A stretch of 64,000 nucleotides of DNA. It comes from Massospora cicadina (lineage: Eukaryota > Entomophthoromycota > Entomophthoromycetes > Entomophthorales > Entomophthoraceae). Made by a program: the position numbers and the translations under genes. The DNA lies in contig JAKSZP010005265.1 of the NCBI GenBank assembly GCA_022478985.1, positions 339,227 to 403,226 on the forward strand, given 5' to 3'. This document shows, piece after piece, positions 10,340 to 20,520 of the stretch (position 1 is the stretch's first letter; the number at the start of each line of letters is the position of its first letter). The notes below the pieces were generated by a model. The model had not been told where the DNA came from. It ran no database searches and saw only the letters and a program-made list of their open reading frames with translations.

Positions 10340-11620
10340 TGAAGTGTACCCATTGATGTTAGTGATGCCCAACCTTTTTAATCTAAAACTTATCATAAGT
10401 CTAAGGTTGAAGAGCAGCAATTGAGGGCTAAACTCAGTCAGTTATTAGACGCTGGGATATTTGTACCGTCCCAAAGCCCTTGAGCGTCTCCTCTCTTGCC
10501 AATCAAAATAAGAATGGAGGTCATTGGGTAGTGATGGACTACTATAAACTGAATAGCCACTTTATAAAAGACAGCTATCCTATCCCCCGCATAGATGATG
10601 CCTTTGAAGAACTCTACGACTCAAAAGTTCTCAGCCATAGATTTGTCCAGAGGATATTGGCAAATGGATCTTTCTCCACAAAATCAGGAGAAATGTGCTC
10701 TCATTTGTAGTGAAGGCTTATTTCAGCCTACCCGCCTACACCAAGGGTTGTGCAATGCGCTGGCATTCTTCCAACATGCAATGGATCACATTCTGTGGGA
10801 CCTCAAGATAAGCCATGTGATCATCTATCTTTATGACATCACCTTATTTTATGCGACATTCACCAATCATCTTGCTCATTTAAAAGAAGTCTTCCAACGC
10901 CTGCGGGCTACTAACATCAAGTTGAAACCATCAAAATGCACCTTCTTCCAAAAGAAGCTAGACTTCCTCAGACATGCCATCTCCTAAGAAGGGATCCAAC
11001 CTTTACAAGATAAGGCTAAAGCTATCTCTAAAAAGCCTTCTATAAGAACCTCCAGGACATCTAAGTATTTCTAAGTGCGATGGGGTATTACCATCAGTTC
11101 ATCTCCAAGTTCACTCATCTCAGTGAGCCCTTTTCCGATTATTGTCTAAAAGACCTCTTTTTATTAGGGTACAGAACAAGAAGTCACATTTAAACGTTAA
11201 AAAGTTGCTTCAGAAATACCTTAACCTACGCCACCCCAACTATGGGAAACCCTTCATATTGTTCATCAACGCCTCAAACTATGCTATTGGAGCCATCCTG
11301 GCCTAATTGGACAGTAATGGCGTAGATCACCCAATCTCCTACTTCATCAAGATGTTGTTTTAAGCTGAATGTAATTTCAGTGTTACAGAGAAGGAGTGCC
11401 TGGCTGTATTACTGGCTGTTAAACATTATCTCCCTTTCCTATACAGCACTTCATTCACTGTGGTTACTGACCACGCCTCCTTTAAAAACTGCAAAACGTG
11501 AAGGGTCCCACCGAACAGTTAGCCCGTTGGGTCCTCAAACCTCAACATTATGATATGAATATTGAGCACCAAGCTGTGAAGCGTCATATGAATGTGAATG
11601 GCTTACTAGGCTGCCTATCC
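10340..11620 (+). pseudogene. gypsy-2 reverse transcriptase and RNase H, broken
   Basis: RT: H-W-V-V-M-D-Y-Y-K-L-N at 10522-10555, S-A-I-D-L-S-R-G-Y-W-Q-M (10630-10665), Q-G-L-C-N-A near 10745 and the palm motif at about 10830 reading Y-L-Y-D instead of Y-L-D-D, so one catalytic Asp is lost. RNase H follows (11240-11480) with S-N-Y-A-I-G-A-I-L-A and a V-T-E-K-E-C-L-A-V-L-L-A-V block, both with stops or shifts nearby. Dead enzyme. Confidence 0.87.
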
Positions 11621-11819
11621 TTCATCTGGACAACAGTGAAGCGGAGAAATTACATGATTTTCTTATGACCCACGAGTCCTAGGATGATGAGGATGACCCA
11701 ATCCAGAAAATGCTAGCATGCCAATCCAGCAATACTAAGGTGCAGAGCGGAAAGTTATATAAAAATGTTGGAGTAAATTGGCTGTCATAATTGCGACCTT
11801 CAGAATGGGTATCGGTGAT

Positions 11820-12855
11820 CTTGGACGCCCACTCTACCCTTTGGGCATGGTGGAGTTAGTAAGACATATGAGTGGATTAAGGAACAAAACTATTAGGAGT
11901 GCATCATGAAATCTATTATTGAAGTCTTTGATGCCTTCTTAACCTGTAAAAACCAATCCTGCTTCAAGACCAAATACCAATACCAACCCAATACCCCTCA
12001 GAAACATTTTCACACGATCAGTATAGATGTGGTAGGATCTCTACCCCAGACTACAAGAGGGAATCAATACATACTGGTAGGTATTGACCACTTCAAAAAA
12101 TGAATGAAGATGTGGCTCTTCCTGCTCAAATTTCCAAAGCTACCGCCACTCTCCTCACCAGTCAATCTTCACCCACCATTGTTGCCCTCAGGTTCTCTTC
12201 TGTGACAATGGTAAAAAAATTTGCCTCCTGAGTGGTCAAAATCCTAGCTACCTCTTTGGGCACTAAACAACTTTTCTCCGCCCCTTACAAACCTTCTGCT
12301 AACAGAACTATAGAACAGAAAATGAAACTTAAGTATCCATACTATGGAAAATGGCCACCTCCGACCTTCTGCACTAGGATTAGTTTTTGCTCAGTGCTCT
12401 CACTGGCTATCACATTAGCTACCATCATATACTAAAAATGTCTCCATTCCATGCTTTGTATGGCCGGAAACCTGGCATACCTGCCCTTTTGGAACAATAT
12501 GTCTTTACATACAGGACTGATGACCCATACAATGCCATAAGGAAGTTGGCCCAATATATTATTCAACTACAATCTGAAGCTATTCTTAACTTAGACAAAA
12601 CTTTCAACAAAGAAAATTAAGAAGCTAATGAACTCAGACCCTCTCTACCACTTTATCAAATCTATAACCTGGTTTTATATTATAATAACCGCATTAGTCC
12701 CAGAAGTGAGAAGCTAGGGTTCATATTGGAAGGACCATTTGTCATCAAGTTTAATAGGTATGACGAATATTCCATTGAGTCACTCATTTTGACTAGTTGT
12801 CAACTGAGTTCATGGCCAGTTTCTCCGCCCCTACTCTAGCTTCCAATATTCTTGA
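11820..12855 (+). pseudogene. gypsy-2 integrase, broken
   Basis: I-S-I-D-V-V-G-S-L-P (first Asp) lies at 12020-12048, C-D-N-G (second Asp) near 12200 and N-R-T-I-E-Q-K (Glu) near 12305. Open blocks are 11906-12103, 12232-12435 and 12387-12620. The third includes Y-H-I-S-Y-H-H-I-L-K-M-S-P-F-H-A-L-Y-G, the conserved region after the core, also found in gypsy-1 and gypsy-3. A G-P-F-V-I-K (GPY/F-type) segment lies near 12735. No chromodomain was seen. Confidence 0.85.
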
Positions 12856-12864
12856 AGGGGGCAA
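12853..12864 (+). other. gypsy-2 polypurine tract
   Basis: GAAGGGGGCAA, preceded by CTT, abuts the LTR start TGTCAGAC. The CTTGAAGGGGGC core is the same as in gypsy-3, which supports close kinship. Confidence 0.75.
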
Positions 12865-14486
12865 TGTCAGACAAATGTTTGACTAGATAGAAAAAATAGT
12901 TCAAATGAGAATAGATCCAATTTATAATATATTATAAAAATTTATCCTATTCTTGGTGAAATCTGGCCTCTTGGAGTAATGCGATTACTCCCACTCCTCG
13001 GCCAAATAGGCCTATAGTTAGTATCAAGGTTACGCTGAATTGGCGGTGGAATCAAGGGAGCCATTCTGAGGTCCCTCAAAGGTTTATCTAATTTAGTTAA
13101 AATCCATCGTGGAGATCAGTCCCTTTTATAGGCCTAGAGGGGGTCACATCAGGTGCAATATTTTCCCCCACTGTCAGGAGAGTATCTATAACTCTCCAGT
13201 TCCCAGCATGGGGGTGCATGGTGCACATAACCAACGCAAGGGTTACCTGTTGTCAGTATTGCAAAAAGAATAGCCTCACAGAGGGTGCTTAGGCTAAAGT
13301 GGCATAGGTGAGGGTGGTGAACATGGTGAACATTAATAGACATCATAAAATCAGCAAAACTTGGCTGCGACCCAAAAGGGAGTCGATATCCAAACTTTGA
13401 ACAGGGCTAGAGTGCACAGGTGACTCAGTATGGAGGGAAATTGAGCTGAGCAGCGGTGTACCTGATGCTTTTGTAATTTTAAAGCAAATAAATCGGCTAA
13501 TATATTGCAAGACCTCCTCAAAGAGGTCCACGCACAGGTTTGCTCAAGTCCACATAAATTAAAAAAAAACTGTAAAAAAACGGGGTATTTTATTATAGGG
13601 AAGACAACCAATGAGGAAGGTTGGTATTGAAGGATTATTAGTAAACAAACTTGGTGAGATCATCTGTCAGAGGAAGTGGTGCTAAGCTGAGGTGCATCAG
13701 TAAGTGCACACTTCATATGACAGGGTGCTATACTTTAATATTCTAAATCAAATAATTGATTGAAGTCTATGCTGACCCAAGTTGGATTCCTTATAAATTG
13801 AACGGTTTTTAAGCCTATTCACCCTTTAATTGAATTGTGCCATCATTGTTCAACAGATAACTCGTCCATTTTAATGCAAGAACCAAAACAAGGGGCGGGC
13901 ATTATGCACCTCACCTTTACCAACCTGGGCATACTTGGCCTGTACCCAGCGTTGGTCCAAGGTGTGCTTTAGGTCAGGAAGGTCCTGCAACTTGACCCTT
14001 TGGACCTCCTGCCGCCAAGCCTTTTTTGATGTTTGTGCCCTCTATTAAGCCATGTAAACATGACACCCATGGTGAAAGCTCAAATATATCAAATTTCTAA
14101 CTCACGGCCTTGTCCTAGCTACTCTCAACCCTATATTGGCCGCTCCACTAAAGTGAGGAGAGTTTTGAGAGCTCTAATAGGTCAAACAAACATAATTTCT
14201 AAATAGGCTCGAAGCTAGTAGTGAATTATTTCCCTATTTCACTTCAAGCCTAGAGTTTTTTAAATATTAAGTTGTGCAATCTAATAGGGTTTGCTTTTCA
14301 TCCCCTCATCACAACCTAAAAAACTCATAAATAACAATTGTTTGTATAATTTATAAGTTTTATTCTTTTAACTAGTGGTCAAAAACATCTTATTTCCCAC
14401 GGAGGTTGAGGAAAATACTTCTGCTATATTGTTGAATTCAGGGACCAATTAGAACAGCGAGTAAACACCCTGCCCTTATTCTAACA
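12865..14486 (+). repeat. gypsy-2 3' LTR, unusually long (1622 bp)
   Basis: Starts TGTCAGAC after the polypurine tract and ends TTATTCTAACA. The last 150 bp match 7710-7856. The other gypsy LTRs here are 410-615 bp, so this one may hold one or more old insertions that I could not delimit, for instance around 13140-14330. No coding region was recognised inside. Confidence 0.7.
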
Positions 14487-14556
14487 TTATTTTTTATCTG
14501 ATTCATGTTGATTATAATTTATCTGTCTAAGTGTCAACCACTAAAATTGAGGCCAA

Positions 14557-15430
14557 AGTCACGTGTATCGTTATTTATTGCCAGAGTGAGGCTAAGTCAT
14601 TTGTATTATAATTATCCGCCAGAGTAGGGCCAAATTTACTTAATAATTAAGACTCACAAGGCTAAATTCTTCATATATTTAGAAAATCCACATTTTATTC
14701 AAAACCTGTAGTTAAGTGAACCTGTGAATCAGTAGAAACCCCGCGGTTTTTACACCACATCAGCATTTTGTGCCTAACTCTGATGCTGACTCACTCTAAA
14801 GTGACTACTGGCTCACCAAAGAGGTTGTTACCTCCTCTGAGTGTCAACCCTTCCAAGGCTAGTTCAACGTCAGTTTCAGTCTTGGACAAGGGCCTCTCAC
14901 TCCCGTACTTCCCACCATGCACCTCACACATAAAAAAGAGCAACTCTACTTTCAACAAGTTGCTATTAATGTGTACAAAAAAGTTACAGCAGTCATAATT
15001 TGACCCAAAGACTCTCATGACTAGCAACAATATCACCATCTTCTTCACCCTCTCCAGAGTTTGCCTTAAGCTGGAGAAAGCCTTTTCTGCATACATCATC
15101 CCCTTCCTAATACCAAAGATCAAGTTAAAAATCCCACTCTGCTAACCTGACCCCCATCTAAATGAAGCACCCACGCCAAGCTCTCAACTTTATGTCAAAC
15201 ACTGTCCACCCCAGATGAAGACAATGAGCCTCACATCCCCCTTCACCCTCTACCATGGATAGCAAGAAGTTTATCACTTCTGACTTATTTTAACAATTTA
15301 AGTCTTTTAAGTTGGTATAAGTGATACAAACATCTTGTCTTGACGGTTTTTATTTTTAATTTAAAGTTATCTTCTGAGCTTTGGTAATGTCTGTCCCCTG
15401 GTTGACTTAACTAAAGTAAATAAAGTATTG
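14557..15430 (+). pseudogene. HAL-F: 5'-truncated ORF1-only element
   Basis: A decayed C-terminal fragment of the HAL family. Translated pieces match HAL-E: T-P-H-Q-H-F-V-P-N-S-D-A against the P-P-K-K-Y-V-P-K-P-N-A region, S-D-Y-W-L-T-K-E-V-V-T-S against S-D-H-Q-L-A-E-A-V-V-A-S, and H-L-N-E-A-P-T-P-S-S-Q-L near 15160 against H-P-S-D-A-P-T-P-L-L-S-A-L. The shared 3' tail with TGTCCCCTGGTTG is at 15383-15411. Possible target duplication: 14537-14556 and 15431-15450, 14 of 20 bases matching. Heavily mutated, with no open frame. Confidence 0.75.
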
Positions 15431-15450
15431 ACCTCTAAAATTCTGCTCCA

Positions 15451-15943
15451 TTGACAGTCACAAATTGCTTATAACTGATAATAACCATTTGTTAAGTATA
15501 ATCTGGGATAAATTTTTAAATACATTTCCCAACTTTAAGTTATTTTAGGTATCTGAGCTAGTCGTGAGTAACTGAACTAAGTCATTTGTTAAATTTAGTG
15601 CACCTAGAGTATAACAACTTTTTATCTTGATCATGGATTGACTAGAATTTAATTGAGGTCACATTCCATGGTTTCTCACCTGATAGTTTCTCTCCTTTTA
15701 ATCATCACAGAAATTTCTCCCAATCTTGTTTATAACTGATCTTCCATTAGAAGAGTTTCATTATCTATACTTATAGATTTTTGTGGCCTTACATCTAATT
15801 TTTATGTGGTGGTGAACTTCTAAAACTTCACAATGACGCTGGCGCCATCCTGCAATTATGTTACTACTGGCGTGAGATATCCCAAGTCCATCATTCCAAC
15901 AAAGATTTTCCTGGTGTCCACTTAATTGTGACGATTGACAATT
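15451..15943. other. Unassigned AT-rich DNA
   Basis: About 490 bp with no open frame of note, no repeat match inside the window and no RNA-like signal that I can see. Confidence 0.6.
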
Positions 15944-16662
15944 TGTACATGAATCTTATAAGGTTGGGAATTATGAGATTTGTGTATGTTGATAAATGCA
16001 ATTCCGTTATTATGAGTAGGATTTTCCTATTTGGGTCAATAACAGACTAAATAAATAAATTTGTTTATTTAATTGGTTGTCAGTTCTGAGGTTTCCCCAT
16101 TTCACCACTGAGTTGCCTGGATGCCATCATTTCTGGAGGCTTTTGCGCCCCTCATTACCCACAATTCATTAAACCTTTTTATGAAGTATTTCAAAAATGA
16201 GGTCAGCCCCAATGGGCCTAACTTTGGAATTCTATTCCAACTCCGAGTCTACTTCCAATAAAGGCAGCTATATACTGGACTTGTTTGTTTAATTATATTT
16301 ATTTAAAGCAAGGTTGGGGGTGCAGATGGCGGTGCGATGAGGAGGAGAGGAAGGAGTAGATGCACCAGGATCCTCTTGGAGTGGTCTTTCCCTTAAGAGA
16401 GGGGATGGAGCAAGAGTGGCCTGAGGTGAAAGAGGCTGGTTGGCCGCACCTCAGCCTGGTGACCCTGAGGTGACAGAGGCTGTAAGGACGCACCTTAGCC
16501 TGGAGGCCCAAGGTTACAGAGGCTGGTGCACCACACCTCAGCCCAGTGTGCCCAGCAAGGCAATCCATTTGGTCAGGACCATTCAGAGTTGGTACAGCCA
16601 AATATGGGGGTGTAGGTTTAGGGCTGGTGGCGGGCTGGGCCTTGGGAACCCTATCCAATACA
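15944..16662. repeat. TRIM-2 left direct repeat
   Basis: 719 bp, matching 17040-17758 throughout with scattered substitutions. It shares GGAGGCTTTTGCGCCCCTCA, a TTTATTTAAAGCAAGGTTGG stretch and a GC-rich second half. Confidence 0.85.
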
Positions 16663-17039
16663 TTATTCCAAAGTCAACCTTACCTTGGCGGGCTGTGGCA
16701 CCAGCCAGCCTGCAAGATGGCCATGGTCAATGTCCTAAGCATCGCCATGGGTCATCGGTCCTTTTTGTTGGTTTGTAGGGCCTTCCAACGAAGGGGATGG
16801 GGAGCTTGGTGGGTGGGCTGGACTGCTGGCGGTTGATGGCCTCTTGTGCCCACCAGGAGAAATTTAAAGAACCCATTGATTTGATCTGGGGGCTCTGGAT
16901 TTACAATTGATTTCCCCAAGCTGCTTGCAAAAAAGGTCCCTAGTTGAAAAGTCATTGGTCACTGCACGCATGCCTTGCTGGTTCAGGTCTAAATCCGCCG
17001 GGATTTCCATTTTACAAGGGGTAATGTAATGAAAACAAT

Positions 17040-17758
17040 TGTACATAAATCTTTTAAGGTTGAGAATTATGAGATTTGTGTATGTCTATAGTTGTAATTC
17101 CGTTATTCTAAGTAGTGTTTTCCTATTTGGGTCAATAACAGTATAAATTAGATAAATCATTTATTTAATTGGTTATCCGTTCTGAGGTTCCCCCATTTCG
17201 CCATTGAGTTGCCTGGATGCCATCAAATCTGGAGGCTTTTGCGCCCCTCATTACCCACAATTCATTAAGCCTTTTTAGGAAGTATTTCAAAGCGAGGGCA
17301 GCCCTAATGTACCTCAATTTAGGATTCTATTCTGACTCTAAGTCTACTTCTAATAAAGGCCGCTATTCTCTGGACTTGTTTTATTTAAGTATCTTTATTT
17401 AAAGCAAGGTTGGGGGTGCGGATGGCGGTGCAATGAGGAGGAGAGGAAGGGGTGGATGCGCCAGGATCCTATTGGAGTGGTCTTGCCCTGGCGAGAGGAG
17501 AGGGAGCCAGAGTGGCCCGAGGCAACAGAGGCCAGTTGGCCACACCTCAGCCCGCTGACCCCAAGGCGACAGAGGCTTTAGGGACGCACCTCATCCTGGA
17601 GGCCCAAGGTGACAGAGGCTGGTGCACTGCACCTCAGCCCAGTGTGCCTGTCAAGGCCATCCATTTGGACAGGACCATTTTGAGTTGGTACGGCCACATA
17701 TGGGCATGTAGGTTTAAGGCTGTTGGTGGGCTGGGCCTTGGGAGCCCCATCCGTTACA
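17040..17758. repeat. TRIM-2 right direct repeat
   Basis: 719 bp, the second copy of 15944-16662. It begins TGTACATAAATC and ends CCGTTACA. Confidence 0.85.
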
Positions 17759-18642
17759 CCAAAAAGAAACTCCAATGATGAAGCTTGGACAAGGGCCCAG
17801 TTGTGAAATCATGGATGACCAGATACCATTAGTGTTAAATGCCCCCATACCTTGGTCTAAAATATTATTGAATGTTGGGTCAAAGTCATCTATGCACTCC
17901 TTGCAAAGCCCATCAGATGGCAGAAGCCAAAGTGGCATGGGCACCTGATGCACCTTGACATGTTGAGCCATCTTGTTATGCTGAATATCTTGGGCGTGTA
18001 TTTCTCTAGGAACACCCAGATCCAGTATATATTGGACTTACTTTTTAAGTAATGTTCACACCACAATTTCTTAGTTTAAAGCGACCAACTATTAATCCTA
18101 TAAATTAAGTTCATTTCTCAGAAGGTTAATTGTTTTTTCAATAACAATTGTTCCTTAGGAGCCACAAGTAATAAATTTAACTTTATGAGTCCAAAGAGAC
18201 TTTAATAACATAGTAGGTGTCAGGATTTGCCCATGCATAAGTGAATCCTAACCTGGGGTTTCCAACTTTATTTCTACATTGACTAAGCTAATATTGAAGT
18301 ATTGTTAATCAGAGCTTTGTCAGATTAAGGTCCAGAATTGTTAATAATCTAAGTTGTAAAGTAACAAGTGAATCCGTTGAATTATGACCTATGTGTATGC
18401 AAAGAAATGTAATTAATAATTTAGAAAATTCACCTCCCTAATGATCCACTGATAATAAGATATGTCAATCGCCCCATCTATTTATATTAAAATGATATAG
18501 AATAAAGAGGCCCTATATTATATTTATCTCGCCCAGTTGCACAGTTGTTAACCTCGCGCCATCTATTGTACCTTACTATTGGTTAGCTACCCAATATCAG
18601 ATAACTAAACCGCTATTTTAGCACATGAGCAAATGATAGTCT
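17759..18642. other. Unassigned region
   Basis: About 880 bp. The first 210 bp are moderately GC-rich and hold an 85-aa minus-strand frame (17714-17971) reaching into TRIM-2; I do not recognise it. The rest is AT-rich with nothing recognisable. Confidence 0.5.
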
Positions 18643-19257
18643 TGCAATTTGGTCTGACTAATTATTATATATTTTTTAATTAAGGTTTTAATTTCCTTGG
18701 GCCTTGATGCTGATATCTATTTGTCAAATTAAGTTATGGCGGATTTCCTTGCCATTGCTGGCAATCTATTGAATTAAGTTATGGCGGACAAGCTTTCCCA
18801 CATTCCCAAGTTATATATGTAAACCATATTAGCTATCATGGGTCTAATCCTTATTACCCCCCTAGCAAAATCCCCTGAATCACTTACTATTTATTTATGA
18901 TTATTTTCCAGCGTCATAAACAGACTACCTTTTTTATTTTTATGTTTTCTCTTTTTCACTGCCATCGTAAAACAGTTGTCAAGGGTTAATCCTCAAAATT
19001 AAGCCATTAATGACTACCATTTTTACAGATTAACTATGCAATGCTTGGTACTATATCATGTAGTTTATTAGGATGGATGGTTTTTATGGGAGAATAATTT
19101 TTTCATCTAGCTGTCTTAAGTTATTCAAAAAAACCTTTGAAGATAATTTAGTTATCTTCTTCTTTAGGGCTAAAGTCTCCATACAGTTTCCTTTAATTTA
19201 TTATCAAAAGTACTGGCCTGTGCAGGTGTATATTTTTGCCCAGCGTTGTTTACCACA
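18643..19257 (+). repeat. gypsy-4 5' LTR
   Basis: About 615 bp, matching 22017-22600 along its length. It shares TCCCCTGAATCACTTACTAT and GCTTGRTACTMTAYCATGTAG-like segments. The LTRs differ at many positions and by small indels, a sign of age. Confidence 0.85.
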
Positions 19258-19259
19258 TT

Positions 19260-19277
19260 TGGTGCTCACTAAAAGTA
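19260..19277 (+). other. gypsy-4 primer-binding site
   Basis: TGGTGCTCACTAAAAGTA starts two bases after the LTR. The first 11 bases equal the primer site of gypsy-1 and gypsy-3; the rest is mutated. Confidence 0.75.
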
Positions 19278-20228
19278 CCAATTTATTACCCTGTCTTCTT
19301 TTTAAACCACCTAAATAATGTATACTCTGATGACAATTGTCGATATGATCCACTAGTATCCCTTATAATGAACTTAATTACAGAGAGGGTCCATCAAGCT
19401 CTAATCTTACGGGTATACTTCCCAATTACTTTTAATTTGATAAAGAAACCCCTAAGTCTCCACGTTTCCTTAGTGGCCTTGCTTCTATAAATGGATATGT
19501 TTCTTTTGTCAATCTCTGGAAGAAGCTGAATGATTTACAAAGCCTTGTTCAATTCCAGGGGCATAATTTTAGTATATGAACTCTCAGTCAGATAAATCTA
19601 TCCAGAAACAGCGAAGGCTGAACAATTATTACGCCGGAATGGCAGAATTTTGCTAACATAGTAAAGCAACTCCGCCAGGACCTTGAAAATGCTACTTGCA
19701 AATTAAGACAAGAAAAAGCAAATGTGTTTCTTCAGATTCTACTTCTGACAATTTTACAGAGGCAGTTGGGGACAACTTGTACCGTGTATTAACTACCAAA
19801 CTACTTTGTCTTCTACTTTTGTTCCTTATTTGACGGCCGCCGCTTCTGTTAGCCCTGGTCCCCAAGATGAAAATATTGATCACTCTAGTGCTTCTGCCAA
19901 AGTTAACCCACTCACAATGCCCAAATTTAGCAGGCATGGAAAGAAACCATACCTCCATGCAATTATTTTAGATAACCATGAGCAATGCTAACACCAGACC
20001 AAACTGGCCACTCTGATGAATTTAATGGATTATATTAGTCAGGAGCTTCTGTTGCCAAAAATAACTGAAGCTGGTATGCCATGTCTAGATTCCATAAACA
20101 TCATTATTAATGAGTTTGGCATAAAGAAGTGATGTAAGCTGAAAACCCGCTTTTTTGGATACTAGCTATAACTCAGGTGAAGAAGTTTGACATTTGCTAA
20201 TTGCTTTTACTAAAAGGCTCATGTTTTT

Positions 20229-20520
20229 GTTATTATTTAACCAAGGCAAGCCAACCAGGGGACAGGCATTACCAAAAGAAAGAAATGACATGAAACCTGA
20301 ACAAGGTCAACTCCGTTGAAGAAAGTTTTTCCACCTGCAGATTGAGACTCAAATTTTTCTGTTTACGTCATGGGTAAGGTTTTCGTGTTATTAGACCTAC
20401 TAACCGCCAATAACTTCCTTTGGCTGGCACACCAATCGATGTGCGAAGGGCAGGAATTGAACCTGCAACCTTCAGGTTGGTAGCTGTACGCCCTTACCAA
20501 CTCGCCTTCCACCCCCTTAC
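20229..20520 (-). mobile_element. SINE-B: tRNA-derived SINE with the LINE-type 3' tail
   Basis: A complete 292-bp SINE flanked by the perfect 15-bp duplication AAGGCTCATGTTTTT (20214-20228 and 20521-20535). On the minus strand it starts with a tRNA-like head (boxes A and B, T stem GCAGG/CCTGC), continues with an unrelated body of about 150 bp and ends with the segment around TGTCCCCTGGTTGGC (20273 to 20245), followed by an AT-rich run. That last segment is the one ending the HAL elements and, in variant form, the LINE. It has no coding capacity and is presumably retrotransposed by the LINE's ORF2 protein. Confidence 0.9.
20453..20506 (-). promoter_or_regulatory. Internal Pol III promoter (boxes A and B) of SINE-B
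   Basis: Box A GGCGAGTTGGT (20506 to 20496) and box B GGTTCAATTCC (20463 to 20453; consensus GGTTCGANTCC, 10 of 11). The tRNA fold is partial: the T stem is perfect, while the acceptor stem has about 5 of 7 pairs, so this is a tRNA-derived head and not a working tRNA gene. Confidence 0.8.

Larger units (their letters stand above)
7710..14486 (+). mobile_element. gypsy-2: old, decayed Ty3/gypsy LTR retrotransposon
   Basis: The element has a partial 5' LTR (7710-7856), primer-binding site, gag, protease, RT, RNase H, integrase, polypurine tract and a full 3' LTR (12865-14486). The rest of the 5' LTR should lie beyond the left window edge, because HAL-A is inserted in it. Many stops and frameshifts in every gene, and a damaged RT motif, mark it as the oldest layer of this nest. 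The target duplication cannot be checked; the right flank begins TTATT. Confidence 0.88.
15944..17758. mobile_element. TRIM-2: small element with 719-bp terminal direct repeats
   Basis: Two direct repeats of 719 bp each (15944-16662 and 17040-17758) begin TGTACAT and end TACA, with 377 bp between them. The equal lengths and TG...CA-type ends suggest LTRs of a non-autonomous element too small for gag or pol. The left side of the right repeat has ACAAGGGG, a weak polypurine-like tract. No primer site of the TGG type follows the left repeat, and flanking bases (CAATT, CCAAA) do not match, so a segmental direct duplication remains possible. Short open frames in the repeats match each other only because the DNA is duplicated. 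Confidence 0.6.

Noticed and set aside
13595..13625. Another copy of the shared LINE/HAL 3' segment inside the gypsy-2 LTR
   Set aside because: Only about 18 of 27 positions agree, the stem ends do not pair well and no HAL, LINE or SINE sequence follows on either side.
20440..20515. Possible functional tRNA gene
   Set aside because: Boxes A and B are present, but the acceptor stem pairs poorly, and the segment is the head of a 292-bp unit with a 15-bp target duplication and a LINE-type tail, so it is a SINE head.
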